A stretch of 64,000 nucleotides of DNA, from contig NZ_CP008953.1 in assembly GCF_000732925.1 (NCBI RefSeq), forward strand, positions 5,208,001-5,272,000, in the 5' to 3' direction. Origin of the DNA: Amycolatopsis japonica. Lineage in GTDB: Bacteria; Actinomycetota; Actinomycetes; Mycobacteriales; Pseudonocardiaceae. The notes under the pieces were generated by a model. That model did not search any database. It was given only the letters and a program-made list of their open reading frames with translations, and was not told the origin of the DNA. The position numbers were made by a program, and so were the translations under genes. Positions 16,680-24,905 of this stretch are shown one piece after another (positions within the stretch are counted from its first letter, which is position 1; every line of letters begins with the position of its first letter).

Positions 16680-18128
16680 TCAAGGGTTGCGCTTGACCTC
16701 GGCCAGCAGCTCGCGGAAGTCGCGCCCCGCGTCGGTGCCGTACGTGGTGAGCTCGTCTTCAAGTTCGGTCGAGACCATCAGTAGTGATGGGCGACTCTGG
16801 CGGCCGGACTGGAGCGCGCGCATGCCCAGTTCCTCCGCCTGTTCGACGTCGCCGCGCCTTGCGGCTATGACGGCGAGGGTTAGCTCAGCTTCGGCTATGC
16901 GCATCGGGGAAAGCGGAACGCCCTCGGGATTGACCCCGCGTCGGATTACTTCCTCGGCATTTCGCTGTGCGAGTTGGTCTTCGCCGACAATTCGATAGGT
17001 ATCCATTGCGTAGAAGTCCCACTTGTCAGGATCAACAACAAAGTGGTTATCCGGCCTATCCGGGAAGGGGAGCCGATCCAGGAGGGCGCTGCCGTTGTCC
17101 AGCGCTTGGCGAACCTCCTCGGGCTTGCCCATACGGGCGTACGCTTTCGCCTGCTGCCCGTACAACTGCACTGCGACAGAGTGGGAGGGTGCCGCCAAAA
17201 CCCCCGCTTCAGCGGCCGGAATAACGGCGCGGTAATTTCCCGCCGTCAGATGGAACCATGCGAGCATTTCATGCGCCCACCCTACAATTCCTTGATCCCC
17301 GGCTTCCTTACCTAGTTCCATTGCCATGCGACGTGTCGCTTCCGCTGCGCGAGCATCGCCTGTGTCGTATTCCAGGCATCCGACAAGCAAGGCCAGTGTT
17401 CCCGCCTTGCTGAGTATGTCGCGGTGCTGTGACAGCGTCAGTCGATTTTCGAGCAACTGTGTCATCTTGCCCAGCCACTCTTTACCGGCAACCATCAGCG
17501 TGCGAGCGTCAGCATGCGGATAGTCGCAACACAATTGCTCTACAGTGATACTGAGTGCGTCAATGGTTGACGAGTCGATTGCCGATGCGCGCACGCGCCG
17601 CAAGAGTTCAAGTGTATCCATTCCGGTGTTGACCACCAGAAGTTCGTCACGTTCCCCTGCCGCAATTAGCTTATTGGATTCATGGCCAGCATTGGCAGTC
17701 CGCGGAATCCTCAATCGGCTTTCACCTGGGAAATCGAACCAAAGAAGATGCTGCGGCAGATGCAGAATCTTTGCATAGTTCCGGAGATTTCCGAGGTTTT
17801 CTTCCGGCTTTCCGTTTTCAAGCTTGCTTACTTGGGCTTGCGTAAGTCCCAACCAGCGACCCAGCAACTCTTGATTGAGTGCCTTCCCGAACAGTTGAAG
17901 GTGGCGCGGGTGGTTCCGATACGCCTTGAAGACCTTCCCAATGTGATGGCTCGCGAAGGCTGCGCGAAAAGCATCAGTCTCGAAGAATTCATTCCGAAGC
18001 TGCGCAGGGGGTGTCCGCAGCTGGTCACGCTGTTCTCTTAGGCACTTGCTGCACATTCGGGCCGTATTGTCGGCAGCGAGCAAGGTCCCGCATTCCGGGC
18101 AGTTCCGTGAACCACCGGGTGTACCCAT
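16680..18128 (-). CDS. Xre-family regulator with zinc ribbon and TPR-like C-terminus
   Basis: A 482-residue protein. An N-terminal zinc ribbon (CPECG, then CSKC) is followed by a helix-turn-helix (LGRWLGLTQAQVSKLENGKP) and a long helical region with TPR-like repeats (for example LYGQQAKAYARMGKPEEVRQAL). This architecture matches the large ligand- or peptide-responsive XRE/TPR regulators common in Streptomyces and ICEs. The ATG at 18128 is used because the upstream extension lacks a ribosome site. It probably controls the divergent left and right modules of the element. Confidence 0.87.
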   Translation of the reverse strand: MGTPGGSRNCPECGTLLAADNTARMCSKCLREQRDQLRTPPAQLRNEFFETDAFRAAFASHHIGKVFKAYRNHPRHLQLFGKALNQELLGRWLGLTQAQVSKLENGKPEENLGNLRNYAKILHLPQHLLWFDFPGESRLRIPRTANAGHESNKLIAAGERDELLVVNTGMDTLELLRRVRASAIDSSTIDALSITVEQLCCDYPHADARTLMVAGKEWLGKMTQLLENRLTLSQHRDILSKAGTLALLVGCLEYDTGDARAAEATRRMAMELGKEAGDQGIVGWAHEMLAWFHLTAGNYRAVIPAAEAGVLAAPSHSVAVQLYGQQAKAYARMGKPEEVRQALDNGSALLDRLPFPDRPDNHFVVDPDKWDFYAMDTYRIVGEDQLAQRNAEEVIRRGVNPEGVPLSPMRIAEAELTLAVIAARRGDVEQAEELGMRALQSGRQSRPSLLMVSTELEDELTTYGTDAGRDFRELLAEVKRNP

Positions 18129-18222
18129 GCGATCCCCCTTGCCGAGGTCTGTACCGATCAGCCTCCGACCAGCGTACCTAGCGCTATCGGCCGCCACCAC
18201 CGAGTGAAGCTCACAGCCCCCT

Positions 18223-18255
18223 GATCTGACCTCCCACCTGCGGATATGTCAGATC
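18223..18255. promoter_or_regulatory. Inverted repeat in the central control region of the element
   Basis: GATCTGAC (18223-18230) and its complement GTCAGATC (18248-18255) are separated by 17 bases. The pair lies in the 248-base gap (18129-18376) between the divergent Xre regulator and Imm1-like gene. It could be an operator for the regulator or part of the TraB-recognised transfer locus (clt). The gap also contains the promoters of both genes; nothing else is recognised. Confidence 0.45.
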
Positions 18256-18376
18256 CAGCATGTGGCATGCCCGAGTAGATATAGACCCCCGCGCCACTCC
18301 CCGTGACCGTAGGCCGAGCAAGACTCCGACAGGGGGCCGAGACCGGCTTCAACCGACCGAACGGTGACATGGACGC

Positions 18377-18817
18377 ATGATTGTGACGGCATCGCTTTCT
18401 TCCGGCGTGGCCCGAGTCGCGCGCGGAATGGCTGCATCGGCCGCACTTGTTGAAGAAATCTTGACAATAGACCACACCGATTCGGAAACCACCCTTTCGA
18501 TCGGCGAAGTTGAGTTCTACATCAGCAAGGATGGCCCGTTTCCAAATCATCAATTTCGGGTAAGCGTTCGCCCGTCCATTGGTCTTGCCGCGTTGAACTA
18601 CATGGACAACGACGATGCTCAAATGCCGATCGCGAACTCATACAATCCCAGGCGTCCACTTCCTGAATCAAACCTCATCTTCAATGGGTCAGTGGGGTCG
18701 GTGTTTCCCCGCTCGGCGGCAATTCCTATTGCCGATGCGCGCACTGCGTTAATCGAGTGGCTAAATACGAGACTGCGGCCAACCTGCATTCAATGGCGCC
18801 CATACGACAAATACTGA
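18377..18817 (+). CDS. Imm1-family immunity protein
   Basis: A 146-residue protein. The C-terminal part (FPRSAAIPIADARTALIEWL, then RPTCIQW) matches the recurring C-terminal pattern of actinobacterial Imm1 immunity proteins, which neutralise polymorphic or contact-dependent toxins. An N-terminal segment (ALVEEILTIDHTDSETTLSI) is also typical. No cognate toxin gene is visible next to it. It may protect the host of the element against a toxin from related strains. Confidence 0.7.
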   Translation: MIVTASLSSGVARVARGMAASAALVEEILTIDHTDSETTLSIGEVEFYISKDGPFPNHQFRVSVRPSIGLAALNYMDNDDAQMPIANSYNPRRPLPESNLIFNGSVGSVFPRSAAIPIADARTALIEWLNTRLRPTCIQWRPYDKY

Positions 18818-18828
18818 AGGAACCGGCA

Positions 18829-19317
18829 ATGACGACAGGAACTCAATCGACCTCAGAGCGGCATCACTTGACTTGGATCACAGCCGATAGCGATGCTGTG
18901 ATCGATCATGCGGTGACCGACGACGCCTTGGCGGCAGGAATGGCGTCCCAGGGTGTATATCAGGGCTTGTGTGGAGTGCTGTTCGTTTCTGCGCCAATGA
19001 CTGCCGCTCCGGGAAATGTGTGTGTAGGTTGCCGCCTGTTTATAGAGGCGCGAGCATCCTTGAAGTCAATGGAACAGCGAATGTCAGTCCGGCGCTGCCA
19101 TCGTCGCCATGCACGTCCCGGTGTACTAGCCCGGATGGCGGCGGCATTGAAATCTCCGGCTGTCCCGTCTCATATTCCGCATCCCCGTTCCGGGTTGACT
19201 GCGACCGGGGACGACTACGCCACCACAGATTCAGCGACGGCGGGCAGCGCTGCGGTCGCGCCCGTATCCACCGGTCGGCACGCGCTGCGCGGAACGCGAG
19301 GACGGGGCCAGCGATGA
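18829..19317 (+). CDS. Hypothetical protein with a Cys pair
   Basis: A 162-residue protein (MTTGTQSTSERHHLTWIT start, ATG at 18829). A VCVGC motif around residue 64 could bind zinc. The last 60 residues are low-complexity and rich in Ala, Thr and Arg, so that part may be disordered. Its stop overlaps the start of the XRE gene at 19314. Similar proteins sit upstream of XRE/DUF397 genes in other actinomycete elements, by general recollection only. Function unknown. Confidence 0.6.
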   Translation: MTTGTQSTSERHHLTWITADSDAVIDHAVTDDALAAGMASQGVYQGLCGVLFVSAPMTAAPGNVCVGCRLFIEARASLKSMEQRMSVRRCHRRHARPGVLARMAAALKSPAVPSHIPHPRSGLTATGDDYATTDSATAGSAAVAPVSTGRHALRGTRGRGQR

Positions 19318-19625
19318 ACCCAAACGTGCCGGAATATGCCGCATTGAAAGAACTTTCCAATGTTGCGGAGGTTCTGCATTCGGTCCGGACAGCGCGCGGC
19401 CTGTCCCAAAGTGACATATGTTCGGCGTCGGGCATGGGAAGCGCTACGGTTTCCCGACTGGAGTCCAATTTCGACTATTACTCAGACGCGTTGGTGCGTC
19501 ATCTAGGTGCATATGCGGCCGCTCTCGGATACACGTTGCGTTTCGTGCTTGTCCACGACTCTGCCAGCGCTCCGAATGCTGGCACCGTTTGGCAAGTAGA
19601 TCACGATAGGGAGCAAACAACATGA
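19314..19625 (+). CDS. XRE-family DNA-binding protein
   Basis: A 103-residue helix-turn-helix protein (LHSVRTARGLSQSDICSASG, then MGSATVSRLESN) with a short C-terminal helical extension (YAAALGYTLRFVLVH). The ATG at 19314 overlaps the previous stop, and its own stop overlaps the next ATG, showing translational coupling with the DUF397-like genes. XRE/DUF397 pairs are widespread in actinomycetes, where some influence development or act like toxin-antitoxin sets. Confidence 0.85.
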   Translation: MNPNVPEYAALKELSNVAEVLHSVRTARGLSQSDICSASGMGSATVSRLESNFDYYSDALVRHLGAYAAALGYTLRFVLVHDSASAPNAGTVWQVDHDREQTT

Positions 19626-19906
19626 GTGTCACTGATCTGGAGACACAGCGCGGGCTTGCCGAGTTGGTCCGACAGACGACAGAACTGGCGTTGTCCCCGG
19701 ATGCGGGTTGGTCGGAGACCGGCCCGCCGGGTGACCGCCTGCGGCACGCATTCGTGTCCTATGGGGACAGTGTGTTCACGCTGCTATGCAACGACAAAGG
19801 CAGGGTTTTGGTGTTCACCGCGCGGGAATGGGACGCATTTCTCGACGGTGTGCGCAATGGAGAGTTCGACACCGAAGCAGGACTCACGGAAGGAAGCAGG
19901 GCATGA
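19622..19906 (+). CDS. DUF397-like small protein
   Basis: A 94-residue protein whose C-terminal part (VLVFTAREWDAFLDGVRNGE) matches the end of the DUF397 domain, while the N-terminal half is divergent. It overlaps its neighbours on both sides. It is a probable partner of the XRE protein; molecular function is not established. Confidence 0.72.
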   Translation: MSVTDLETQRGLAELVRQTTELALSPDAGWSETGPPGDRLRHAFVSYGDSVFTLLCNDKGRVLVFTAREWDAFLDGVRNGEFDTEAGLTEGSRA

Positions 19907-20094
19907 AGTTCACGGGCTGGAAGAAGGCACACAAGACCCATTGGGAAGAGAACGCATGCGTGGAGATCGGCACGGCGCCGGGGTTCGTCGGCATCCGTGA
20001 CACCAAGCAGGCCGGAGTGCCGGACGCGGCGCGGACGGTACTGGCGGTATCCACGGGCACGTTCGCCGCGTTCGTGAACGGCCTGCGCGGCTAG
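19903..20094 (+). CDS. DUF397 protein
   Basis: A 63-residue protein with the DUF397 pattern (W-K-K-A, then ENACVEIG, VGIRDTKQAG and the C-terminal FAAFVNGLRG). The ATG at 19903 overlaps the preceding stop. With the XRE protein and the longer DUF397-like protein it forms a coupled three-gene module at the right end of the element. Confidence 0.8.
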   Translation: MKFTGWKKAHKTHWEENACVEIGTAPGFVGIRDTKQAGVPDAARTVLAVSTGTFAAFVNGLRG

Positions 20095-20125
20095 ACCCGC
20101 GCGAGACGGCAAGGGAGCACCGGTG

Positions 20126-20500
20126 ATGGAGCGGGTAGCGAATCCTTATATGGCGGGGTCGGCATGGGAAGTGGTCGGCAAGCTGCGGCAGGGGCTTTGG
20201 GTGGTGTTCGACCACCAGTGGGGCCGCAACGGGCCCGATCCGCTGATGTGGCAGGAGATCGTTCAGGCGACATGCGTTCAGGAGGACGTGCCGGTCGCTT
20301 TCATCACCATCCCGCGCCGTGACCTGACGGTGGTGGTGAACCCGCGCATGCAACCGTCGTTTGATCAGGTGCGGGAGTCGGTGGACGCGATGCTGCGGCA
20401 TCGGTTCACCGGCCACCCGATCCCGTCGGAGATGGTCGCCAAAACCGGATCGGATAACCCCTTGGCCGCCGACCGCGCACGGCACCGCCTCCGCCCCTGA
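20126..20500 (+). CDS. Hypothetical protein
   Basis: A 124-residue soluble protein, starting at ATG 20126 or a GTG three bases earlier, with AAGGGA upstream. It has a possible helix-rich C-terminus (DQVRESVDAMLRHRFTGHP). No motif is recognised. It is in the same direction and probably the same transcript as the XRE/DUF397 module. Confidence 0.6.
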   Translation: MERVANPYMAGSAWEVVGKLRQGLWVVFDHQWGRNGPDPLMWQEIVQATCVQEDVPVAFITIPRRDLTVVVNPRMQPSFDQVRESVDAMLRHRFTGHPIPSEMVAKTGSDNPLAADRARHRLRP

Positions 20501-20531
20501 TGACCCACCAGCACGACCGAGAGACCGAGGG

Positions 20532-20690
20532 ATGACCAACCGTAAACCGACCAAGGCAGAAGATCAGGCGGCCGCCGCCGTGCTGGACGCCGTGAATAAC
20601 GGAGACATGAAGCGTGCAGCGGTGTTGAACAGGCTTCTGGAGATGACGATCGAGGACAACGACGCAGCCGCCGAGAACCCGCAGGAGTAG
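20532..20690 (+). CDS. Very small hypothetical protein
   Basis: A 52-residue, acidic, helix-rich protein (MTNRKPTKAEDQAAAAVLDA start) with GAGGG upstream of the ATG. It is the last gene before the right end of the element. Its regular codon use and ribosome site favour a real gene. Function unknown. Confidence 0.55.
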   Translation: MTNRKPTKAEDQAAAAVLDAVNNGDMKRAAVLNRLLEMTIEDNDAAAENPQE

Positions 20691-20824
20691 CCGCATCCCA
20701 CGTTCATGCCGCCGTTAAAGTCCCCGCTCCGACTCCACCAGGTCGGGAACATGTGGAATCCAAGGTGAGTAGCAGGTCGCCTCCATGAGCTGCGTTGATC
20801 CACCTGCGGTAGGCATGAGTGCCA

Positions 20825-20869
20825 GAGTCGAGCCGCCCGCCCCCTGACACGACCGGGGGCAGGCGACTC
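20825..20869 (+). terminator. Imperfect hairpin near the right end of the element
   Basis: GAGTCG plus GCCCCC on the left pair with GGGGGC plus CGACTC on the right, with a 5-base bulge and a 10-base loop. It could terminate the rightward transcript of the element. The rest of 20691-20932 shows no gene. Confidence 0.5.
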
Positions 20870-20932
20870 CTCGCACTTATGGCTCATAAGGGACGAGCGG
20901 AGTACATTGTTGTTGGTTGACTTAGACGGTGG

Positions 20933-20958
20933 CTAACCCGAATCGCCACTCACGACCA
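20933..20958. other. attR: right junction of the integrated element
   Basis: CT at 20933-20934 is followed by a 24-base arm (starting AACCCGAATCGCCACTCACG) that is the exact complement of the arm at 8947-8970. Joining the two arms through CT recreates an uninterrupted palindrome of the type seen intact at 55260-55301. Confidence 0.85.
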
Positions 20959-20989
20959 CCCCGCCCCAGGCCCCCAGAACGACAGGGGG

Positions 20990-21973
20990 TCAATACGCGC
21001 CCCCGTGCTCGAAGAACCGCCGCGGATTGTCGACCAGCATCGTCGTTATGTCCTTTTCGGAAACCCCCGACTCCCGCAATGCGGGCAGCACGTCACGGGT
21101 GATGTGGAGGAAATGCCAGTTGGGCGCCACGGCGGCCATCTTGTCCTGCTCGAACCAGTCGATGAAACAGGAGGCGTCATGGGAGAGCACCATGCTTTCG
21201 GCGTAACCGCGCTCGCACAGCGCCGCGACCGTGGCGACCCGTTCGTCGAACGACAGCAACGGGTCGAGCCCGAACCGGTCCATCCCCAGCAGCGATCCCT
21301 TGTCGGCGATCTCGGTGAGGTAGTCGAGGTCGGTGGTGTCACCGCTGTGGCCGATGAGGACCCTGCTCAAGTCGACGCCTTCGGAGGCGAAGACGGCCTG
21401 CTGTTCGAGGCCGCGCCGGGTGGGCGCGTGCGTGTGGGTCATGATCGGCGCGCCGGTCTCCCGGTGCGCCTTCGCGACCGCGCGCAGGACGCGTTCGACG
21501 CCGGGGGTGACGCCGGGTTCGTCGGTCGCGCATTTCAGCAGGGCCGCCTTCACCCCAGTGCCGGCGATTCCGTCCACGATGTCGCCGGTGAAGAGACCGA
21601 CCAGCGGATCCTCGCCGTCGTCGAAGATGAGCCCCGGTCCGCGATGGTGCAGGTAGTGCGGGACGTCGTTGTAGGTGTAGAGCCCGGTCGCGACGATGAT
21701 CCGGAGATCGGTTTCGGCCGCGACCCGCTGAACGCGCGGGATGTAGCGGCCGAGCCCGATCACGGTGGGGTCGACGATGGTGTCGATCCCGGCGGCCTTG
21801 AGTTCGTCGAGCCGCCGGATCGCGTCGGCGACGTGTTCGTCTTCGCGGAACCCGTCGTGTTCGGGATGGTTCGCCATGAACTCGGGACTGAGCACGAACA
21901 GGTGCTCGTGCATGAGCACCCGGCCCAGCTCGCCGGTGTCGACGGGGCCTCGGACGGTTTCGACCTGCGCCAT
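20990..21973 (-). CDS. Phosphotriesterase-family metal hydrolase (lactonase-like)
   Basis: A 327-residue TIM-barrel hydrolase. Metal ligands are visible: H22 and H24 in MHEHLF, the bridging Lys in ALLKCATDE, His in MTHTHAPT, His in LIGHSGD and Asp in LSHDASCF. Members act on organophosphates or, more often, on lactones including quorum-sensing lactones. It follows the acyl-CoA ligase gene by five bases on the same strand, so a ring-opened lactone feeding into CoA activation is an attractive but unproven idea. Confidence 0.9.
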   Translation of the reverse strand: MAQVETVRGPVDTGELGRVLMHEHLFVLSPEFMANHPEHDGFREDEHVADAIRRLDELKAAGIDTIVDPTVIGLGRYIPRVQRVAAETDLRIIVATGLYTYNDVPHYLHHRGPGLIFDDGEDPLVGLFTGDIVDGIAGTGVKAALLKCATDEPGVTPGVERVLRAVAKAHRETGAPIMTHTHAPTRRGLEQQAVFASEGVDLSRVLIGHSGDTTDLDYLTEIADKGSLLGMDRFGLDPLLSFDERVATVAALCERGYAESMVLSHDASCFIDWFEQDKMAAVAPNWHFLHITRDVLPALRESGVSEKDITTMLVDNPRRFFEHGGAY

Positions 21974-21978
21974 CCCGC

Positions 21979-23634
21979 TCAGCCCCTCTCCCGCAGTTCG
22001 CGGCGGAGGATCTTGCCGCTCACCGTCTTCGGCAGTTCGTCGAGCACCTCGATCACCCGCGGGTACTTGTACGCGGCGAGGCGTTCCTTGCAGTACGCGA
22101 CGAGGTCCTGGGGGTCGGGCGTGGTGCCCGGCGCCGGGCTGATGTAGGCCTTCACGGTCTCGCCGCGGTACGCGTCCGGAACGCCGACGACGGCCGCTTC
22201 ACGCACCGCCGGATGCGTGTACAGGACGTCCTCGACCTCACGCGGCCAGACCTTGAACCCGGAGGCGTTGATCATGTCCTTCTTGCGGTCGACGACGTAG
22301 ACCCAGCCGCTCGGCTCCATGAAGCCGATGTCGCCGGTCAGAAGCCTGCCGCCGGGCAGCGCGGCTTCGGTCGCCTCGGGCCGGTTCCAATAGCCGGGGA
22401 TCACCATCGGGCCTTCGACGACGATCTCACCCGCCGTCCCGAACGGCTGTTCTTCACCGTTCTCACCGAGGATGCGCACGATGGTCCCGGGGACGGGCAG
22501 GCCGATCGAGATCGTGCCGGACGCTTCGTCGATGGGCGCTTCGAGGCTGCTCGGCACGACGATGCAGCCCGCGGTCGTCTCGGTGAGCCCGTAGCCGTTG
22601 TGGATGTAGTGGCCGAACCGTTCCCGGAACATGCCGACCACGGCGGGCGGCAGCGCGGCGCCACCGGAGTACAGCAACTCGAAGGAGTCGAAGTGTTCGC
22701 GGCGCACGTCGGGGTGCGCCATCAACGCCATGTACGCCGTGGACGGGCCGACCGTGTACACGGGCTTGTGCTCCAGGAAGGCGTCGAGCACCACGCCGGG
22801 CTCGAACCGGTACGCGAGCGCGAGCGTGCCGCCGATGTCGATCGCGGAGGCGATTTCGCAGACCATGCCGGTGATGTGGAACAGCGGGGCGAGACCGAAC
22901 AGTGTGGCGCCCTCGCCGAGACCGCTGAACGTGCTGAGCACGGCCGCGTTCGCGCCGAGGTTGCCGTGGGTGTTCATCGCCCCCTTCGGTGTCCCGCTGG
23001 TGCCCGAGGTGTAGCTGATCAGCGCGACGTCGTCGAGGCCGAGTCCGGGGTCGGCTGGCGGATCCCCCGCCGCGGCCCGCGCCACCGTCAGCAGATCGGC
23101 GGCGCCGGGAGTCGGTTCCCGCACGGTCTTGCCGAACACGCGCGGATCGTCGCGGCCCTGCAGGTCGAGTTCACTGGTGGTCAGCGCGATGGTCACGCCG
23201 CTGCCGGGCACGAGCGGGCGGATGCGGCGATTCCATCCGCTCTGCGAGCAGACGACCGCGCGCACCCCCGCGTCGTCGAAGACGTGCTGGAGTTCCCGTT
23301 CGCGGTACATCGGGTTGACCGGGACGACGATCCCGCCCGCCTTCCACGCGCCGAGCAACGCCAGCACGAACTGCGGGATGTTCTGCAGGACGAGGGCGAG
23401 CCGGTCGCCCGGCGCGAAACCGGAGGCCAGCAGATGACGCGCGACGCCGTCGGAGAGCTCGTCGACCTCGCGGTAACTCATCGTGGCGTCGAAGTAGGCG
23501 ATCGCCGTGGCCTGCGGAGAGCGCTGGACCGCCCGCCGGAAAGACGCCAGGACCGTGGTCGCTTTCGGTGTCTCCGCCGCCTTCATCCGATCTTCGTAGG
23601 CGGCCAGCCATGGCTTCGCTTCGTACCGGCTCAT
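21979..23634 (-). CDS. Long-chain-type acyl-CoA synthetase (AMP-forming)
   Basis: A 551-residue ANL-superfamily ligase. Motifs in order are YTSGTSGTPKGAMNTHG (ATP/AMP loop), GYGLTETT, WVYVVDRKKDMI (hinge) and the C-terminal catalytic Lys in LPKTVSGKILRREL. The start is ATG 23634 (MSRYEAKPW) with GGAGG upstream; a longer in-frame extension has no ribosome site and would run into the operator at 23669. It activates a carboxylic acid to its CoA thioester. It is divergent from an enoyl-CoA hydratase across a shared control region. Confidence 0.93.
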   Translation of the reverse strand: MSRYEAKPWLAAYEDRMKAAETPKATTVLASFRRAVQRSPQATAIAYFDATMSYREVDELSDGVARHLLASGFAPGDRLALVLQNIPQFVLALLGAWKAGGIVVPVNPMYRERELQHVFDDAGVRAVVCSQSGWNRRIRPLVPGSGVTIALTTSELDLQGRDDPRVFGKTVREPTPGAADLLTVARAAAGDPPADPGLGLDDVALISYTSGTSGTPKGAMNTHGNLGANAAVLSTFSGLGEGATLFGLAPLFHITGMVCEIASAIDIGGTLALAYRFEPGVVLDAFLEHKPVYTVGPSTAYMALMAHPDVRREHFDSFELLYSGGAALPPAVVGMFRERFGHYIHNGYGLTETTAGCIVVPSSLEAPIDEASGTISIGLPVPGTIVRILGENGEEQPFGTAGEIVVEGPMVIPGYWNRPEATEAALPGGRLLTGDIGFMEPSGWVYVVDRKKDMINASGFKVWPREVEDVLYTHPAVREAAVVGVPDAYRGETVKAYISPAPGTTPDPQDLVAYCKERLAAYKYPRVIEVLDELPKTVSGKILRRELRERG

Positions 23635-23668
23635 GCAGGTTTCCTCCCTGACAAGTCTCGACGATCCC

Positions 23669-23688
23669 GTAAGCATCCGCTTAGTATG
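23669..23688. promoter_or_regulatory. TetR-type operator between acyl-CoA ligase and enoyl-CoA hydratase genes
   Basis: On the minus strand this reads CATACTAAGCGGATGCTTAC, with the dyad TAAGC-N4-GCTTA. The first 12 bases are identical to a site at 27992-28011 before the MHS transporter. It lies in the 76-base divergent promoter region and could control both flanking genes. The cognate regulator is unknown. Confidence 0.6.
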
Positions 23689-23710
23689 TCGATGACGCAA
23701 GGAGGTCGAC

Positions 23711-24532
23711 GTGACCGATCAGCTCTCACCGTCCGAAGTGGACACTGCGGACACGGTCCGGTACGCCGTGAACGGCGCCGTCGCCACGATCACCTTCGAC
23801 AAACCCGGCCGCGGCAACGCGATGGACCAGCCGATGCAGATCCGCTACGGCCGGCTGCTGGGCGAGGCGTCGGCCGATCCCGGGGTCCGTGCCGTCGTCG
23901 TCACCGGCAGCGGCCGCTCCTTCTGCCCCGGCGCGGACCTGGGACTGCTGGAGAACATCTCCATCAGCGGCACGGGCACGCCGGAACGAGAAGGGTTCCG
24001 CGACGTCCTCGCCGCCGCGTATGCCGACGTGCCGGTGGTCGCGGCGATCAACGGCGGCTGCGCCGGGCTCGGCTTCGTGATCGCCTGCGCCGCCGACGTC
24101 CGGTTCGCCGCGGCGGGCGCGAAGTTCACCACCGCGTTCGCGCGGCGGGGCCTCATCGCCGAATACGGGGTGGCGAAACTGCTGCCCGAACTCGTCGGCC
24201 GCGGCCGGGCACTCGATCTGCTGTTCTCCGGGCGGACCTTCACCGCCGACGAGGCGTACGAGTACGGCCTGGTGCAGGAAGTCGTGCCGCCGGGAGAGCT
24301 TTCCGCGCGGGCGATGGCCTATGCCACCGAGCTCGCGACCTACAGCGCGCCGCGCTCCATGGCGCTCATCAAACGGCAGGTCCTTCGCGAAGCCGGGCTC
24401 TCCCTGGAGGATTCCGCCCGCGAAGCCACCGCCCTGATGCTCGAATCCTTCGGCCACCCGGAACTTCCCGAAGGCCTGGCGAGCTGGAACGAACGCCGTC
24501 CGCCGGATTTCCCGCCGTACCAAGGAGTTTAG
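23711..24532 (+). CDS. Enoyl-CoA hydratase/isomerase family protein
   Basis: A 273-residue crotonase-fold protein starting at GTG after a perfect AAGGAGG ribosome site. The oxyanion-hole segments are SFCPGADLGLL and AAINGGCAGLGFVIA, followed by the second active-site region FARRGLIAEYGVAKLLPELV. It probably hydrates or isomerises an unsaturated acyl-CoA produced after activation by the divergent ligase. The precise reaction cannot be read from the sequence. Confidence 0.9.
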   Translation: MTDQLSPSEVDTADTVRYAVNGAVATITFDKPGRGNAMDQPMQIRYGRLLGEASADPGVRAVVVTGSGRSFCPGADLGLLENISISGTGTPEREGFRDVLAAAYADVPVVAAINGGCAGLGFVIACAADVRFAAAGAKFTTAFARRGLIAEYGVAKLLPELVGRGRALDLLFSGRTFTADEAYEYGLVQEVVPPGELSARAMAYATELATYSAPRSMALIKRQVLREAGLSLEDSAREATALMLESFGHPELPEGLASWNERRPPDFPPYQGV

Positions 24533-24560
24533 GTCGCCCCGGACACGCGTCCGGGGCGAC
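24533..24560. terminator. Bidirectional hairpin terminator
   Basis: A perfect 12-bp stem (GTCGCCCCGGAC and complement) with an ACGC loop lies directly after the enoyl-CoA hydratase stop and ten bases from the end of the convergent secreted-protein gene. Confidence 0.85.
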
Positions 24561-24569
24561 AGGGGCGAA

Positions 24570-24905
24570 TCAGACGGTTTCGCGCGTGGTCGCCGCGTCC
24601 TTCTCCGCCGCCAAAGCGGTGCAGGTGCGCACCCACAGCTCCCAGCCGCGCAGCGCCTGGTTGCAGTTCCAGCCGGTCCAGCGCCCCGCCTGCGCGCCCT
24701 CGTTGCCGGCGCGGTTGCAGGCGGTTTTGCTGCTCCAGCCCTCACTCACCTTGCGATACGGCGTACAGGAAGCCGCCGCGACGTCTCCCGACGCCCCGGC
24801 CGCGCACGGTTCCGCGGTGCTCGCCATCGCCGATCCCGCGGTCAGCATCGACCCCGCCACGGCTGCGGCAAGCACGAACCCACGGACCACGAAACGCTTG
24901 TTCAT
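24570..24905 (-). CDS. Small secreted Cys-containing protein
   Basis: A 111-residue protein with a signal peptide (MNKRFVVRGFVLAAAVAGSM, cleavage near AMASTA). The mature region of about 80 residues has five Cys and several Trp (for example GRWTGWNCNQALRGWELWV), suggesting a compact disulphide-linked extracellular domain. No family is recognised. The 183 bases between it and the carbonic anhydrase gene contain the divergent promoters. Confidence 0.75.
   Translation of the reverse strand: MNKRFVVRGFVLAAAVAGSMLTAGSAMASTAEPCAAGASGDVAAASCTPYRKVSEGWSSKTACNRAGNEGAQAGRWTGWNCNQALRGWELWVRTCTALAAEKDAATTRETV

Larger units (their letters stand above)
8971..20934. mobile_element. Integrative conjugative element of about 12.0 kb (actinomycete ICE type)
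   Basis: It is bounded by the two halves of one palindromic repeat. It holds, in order, a large serine integrase, two hypothetical genes, a transfer module (TraB-like FtsK translocase, Spd-like membrane proteins, WhiB-like and excisionase-like proteins), an Xre/TPR regulator, an Imm1-like protein and an XRE/DUF397 module. Several stretches (10.78-11.9 kb and 16.5-19.6 kb) look visibly lower in GC than the flanks, consistent with transfer. I see no Rep, prim-pol or relaxase gene. It resembles the AICE class, which moves double-stranded DNA by TraB alone. Confidence 0.88.

Noticed and set aside
8947..20958. tRNA-type attachment site for the element
   Set aside because: No tRNA-like sequence is present at either end; the split palindrome explains both junctions.
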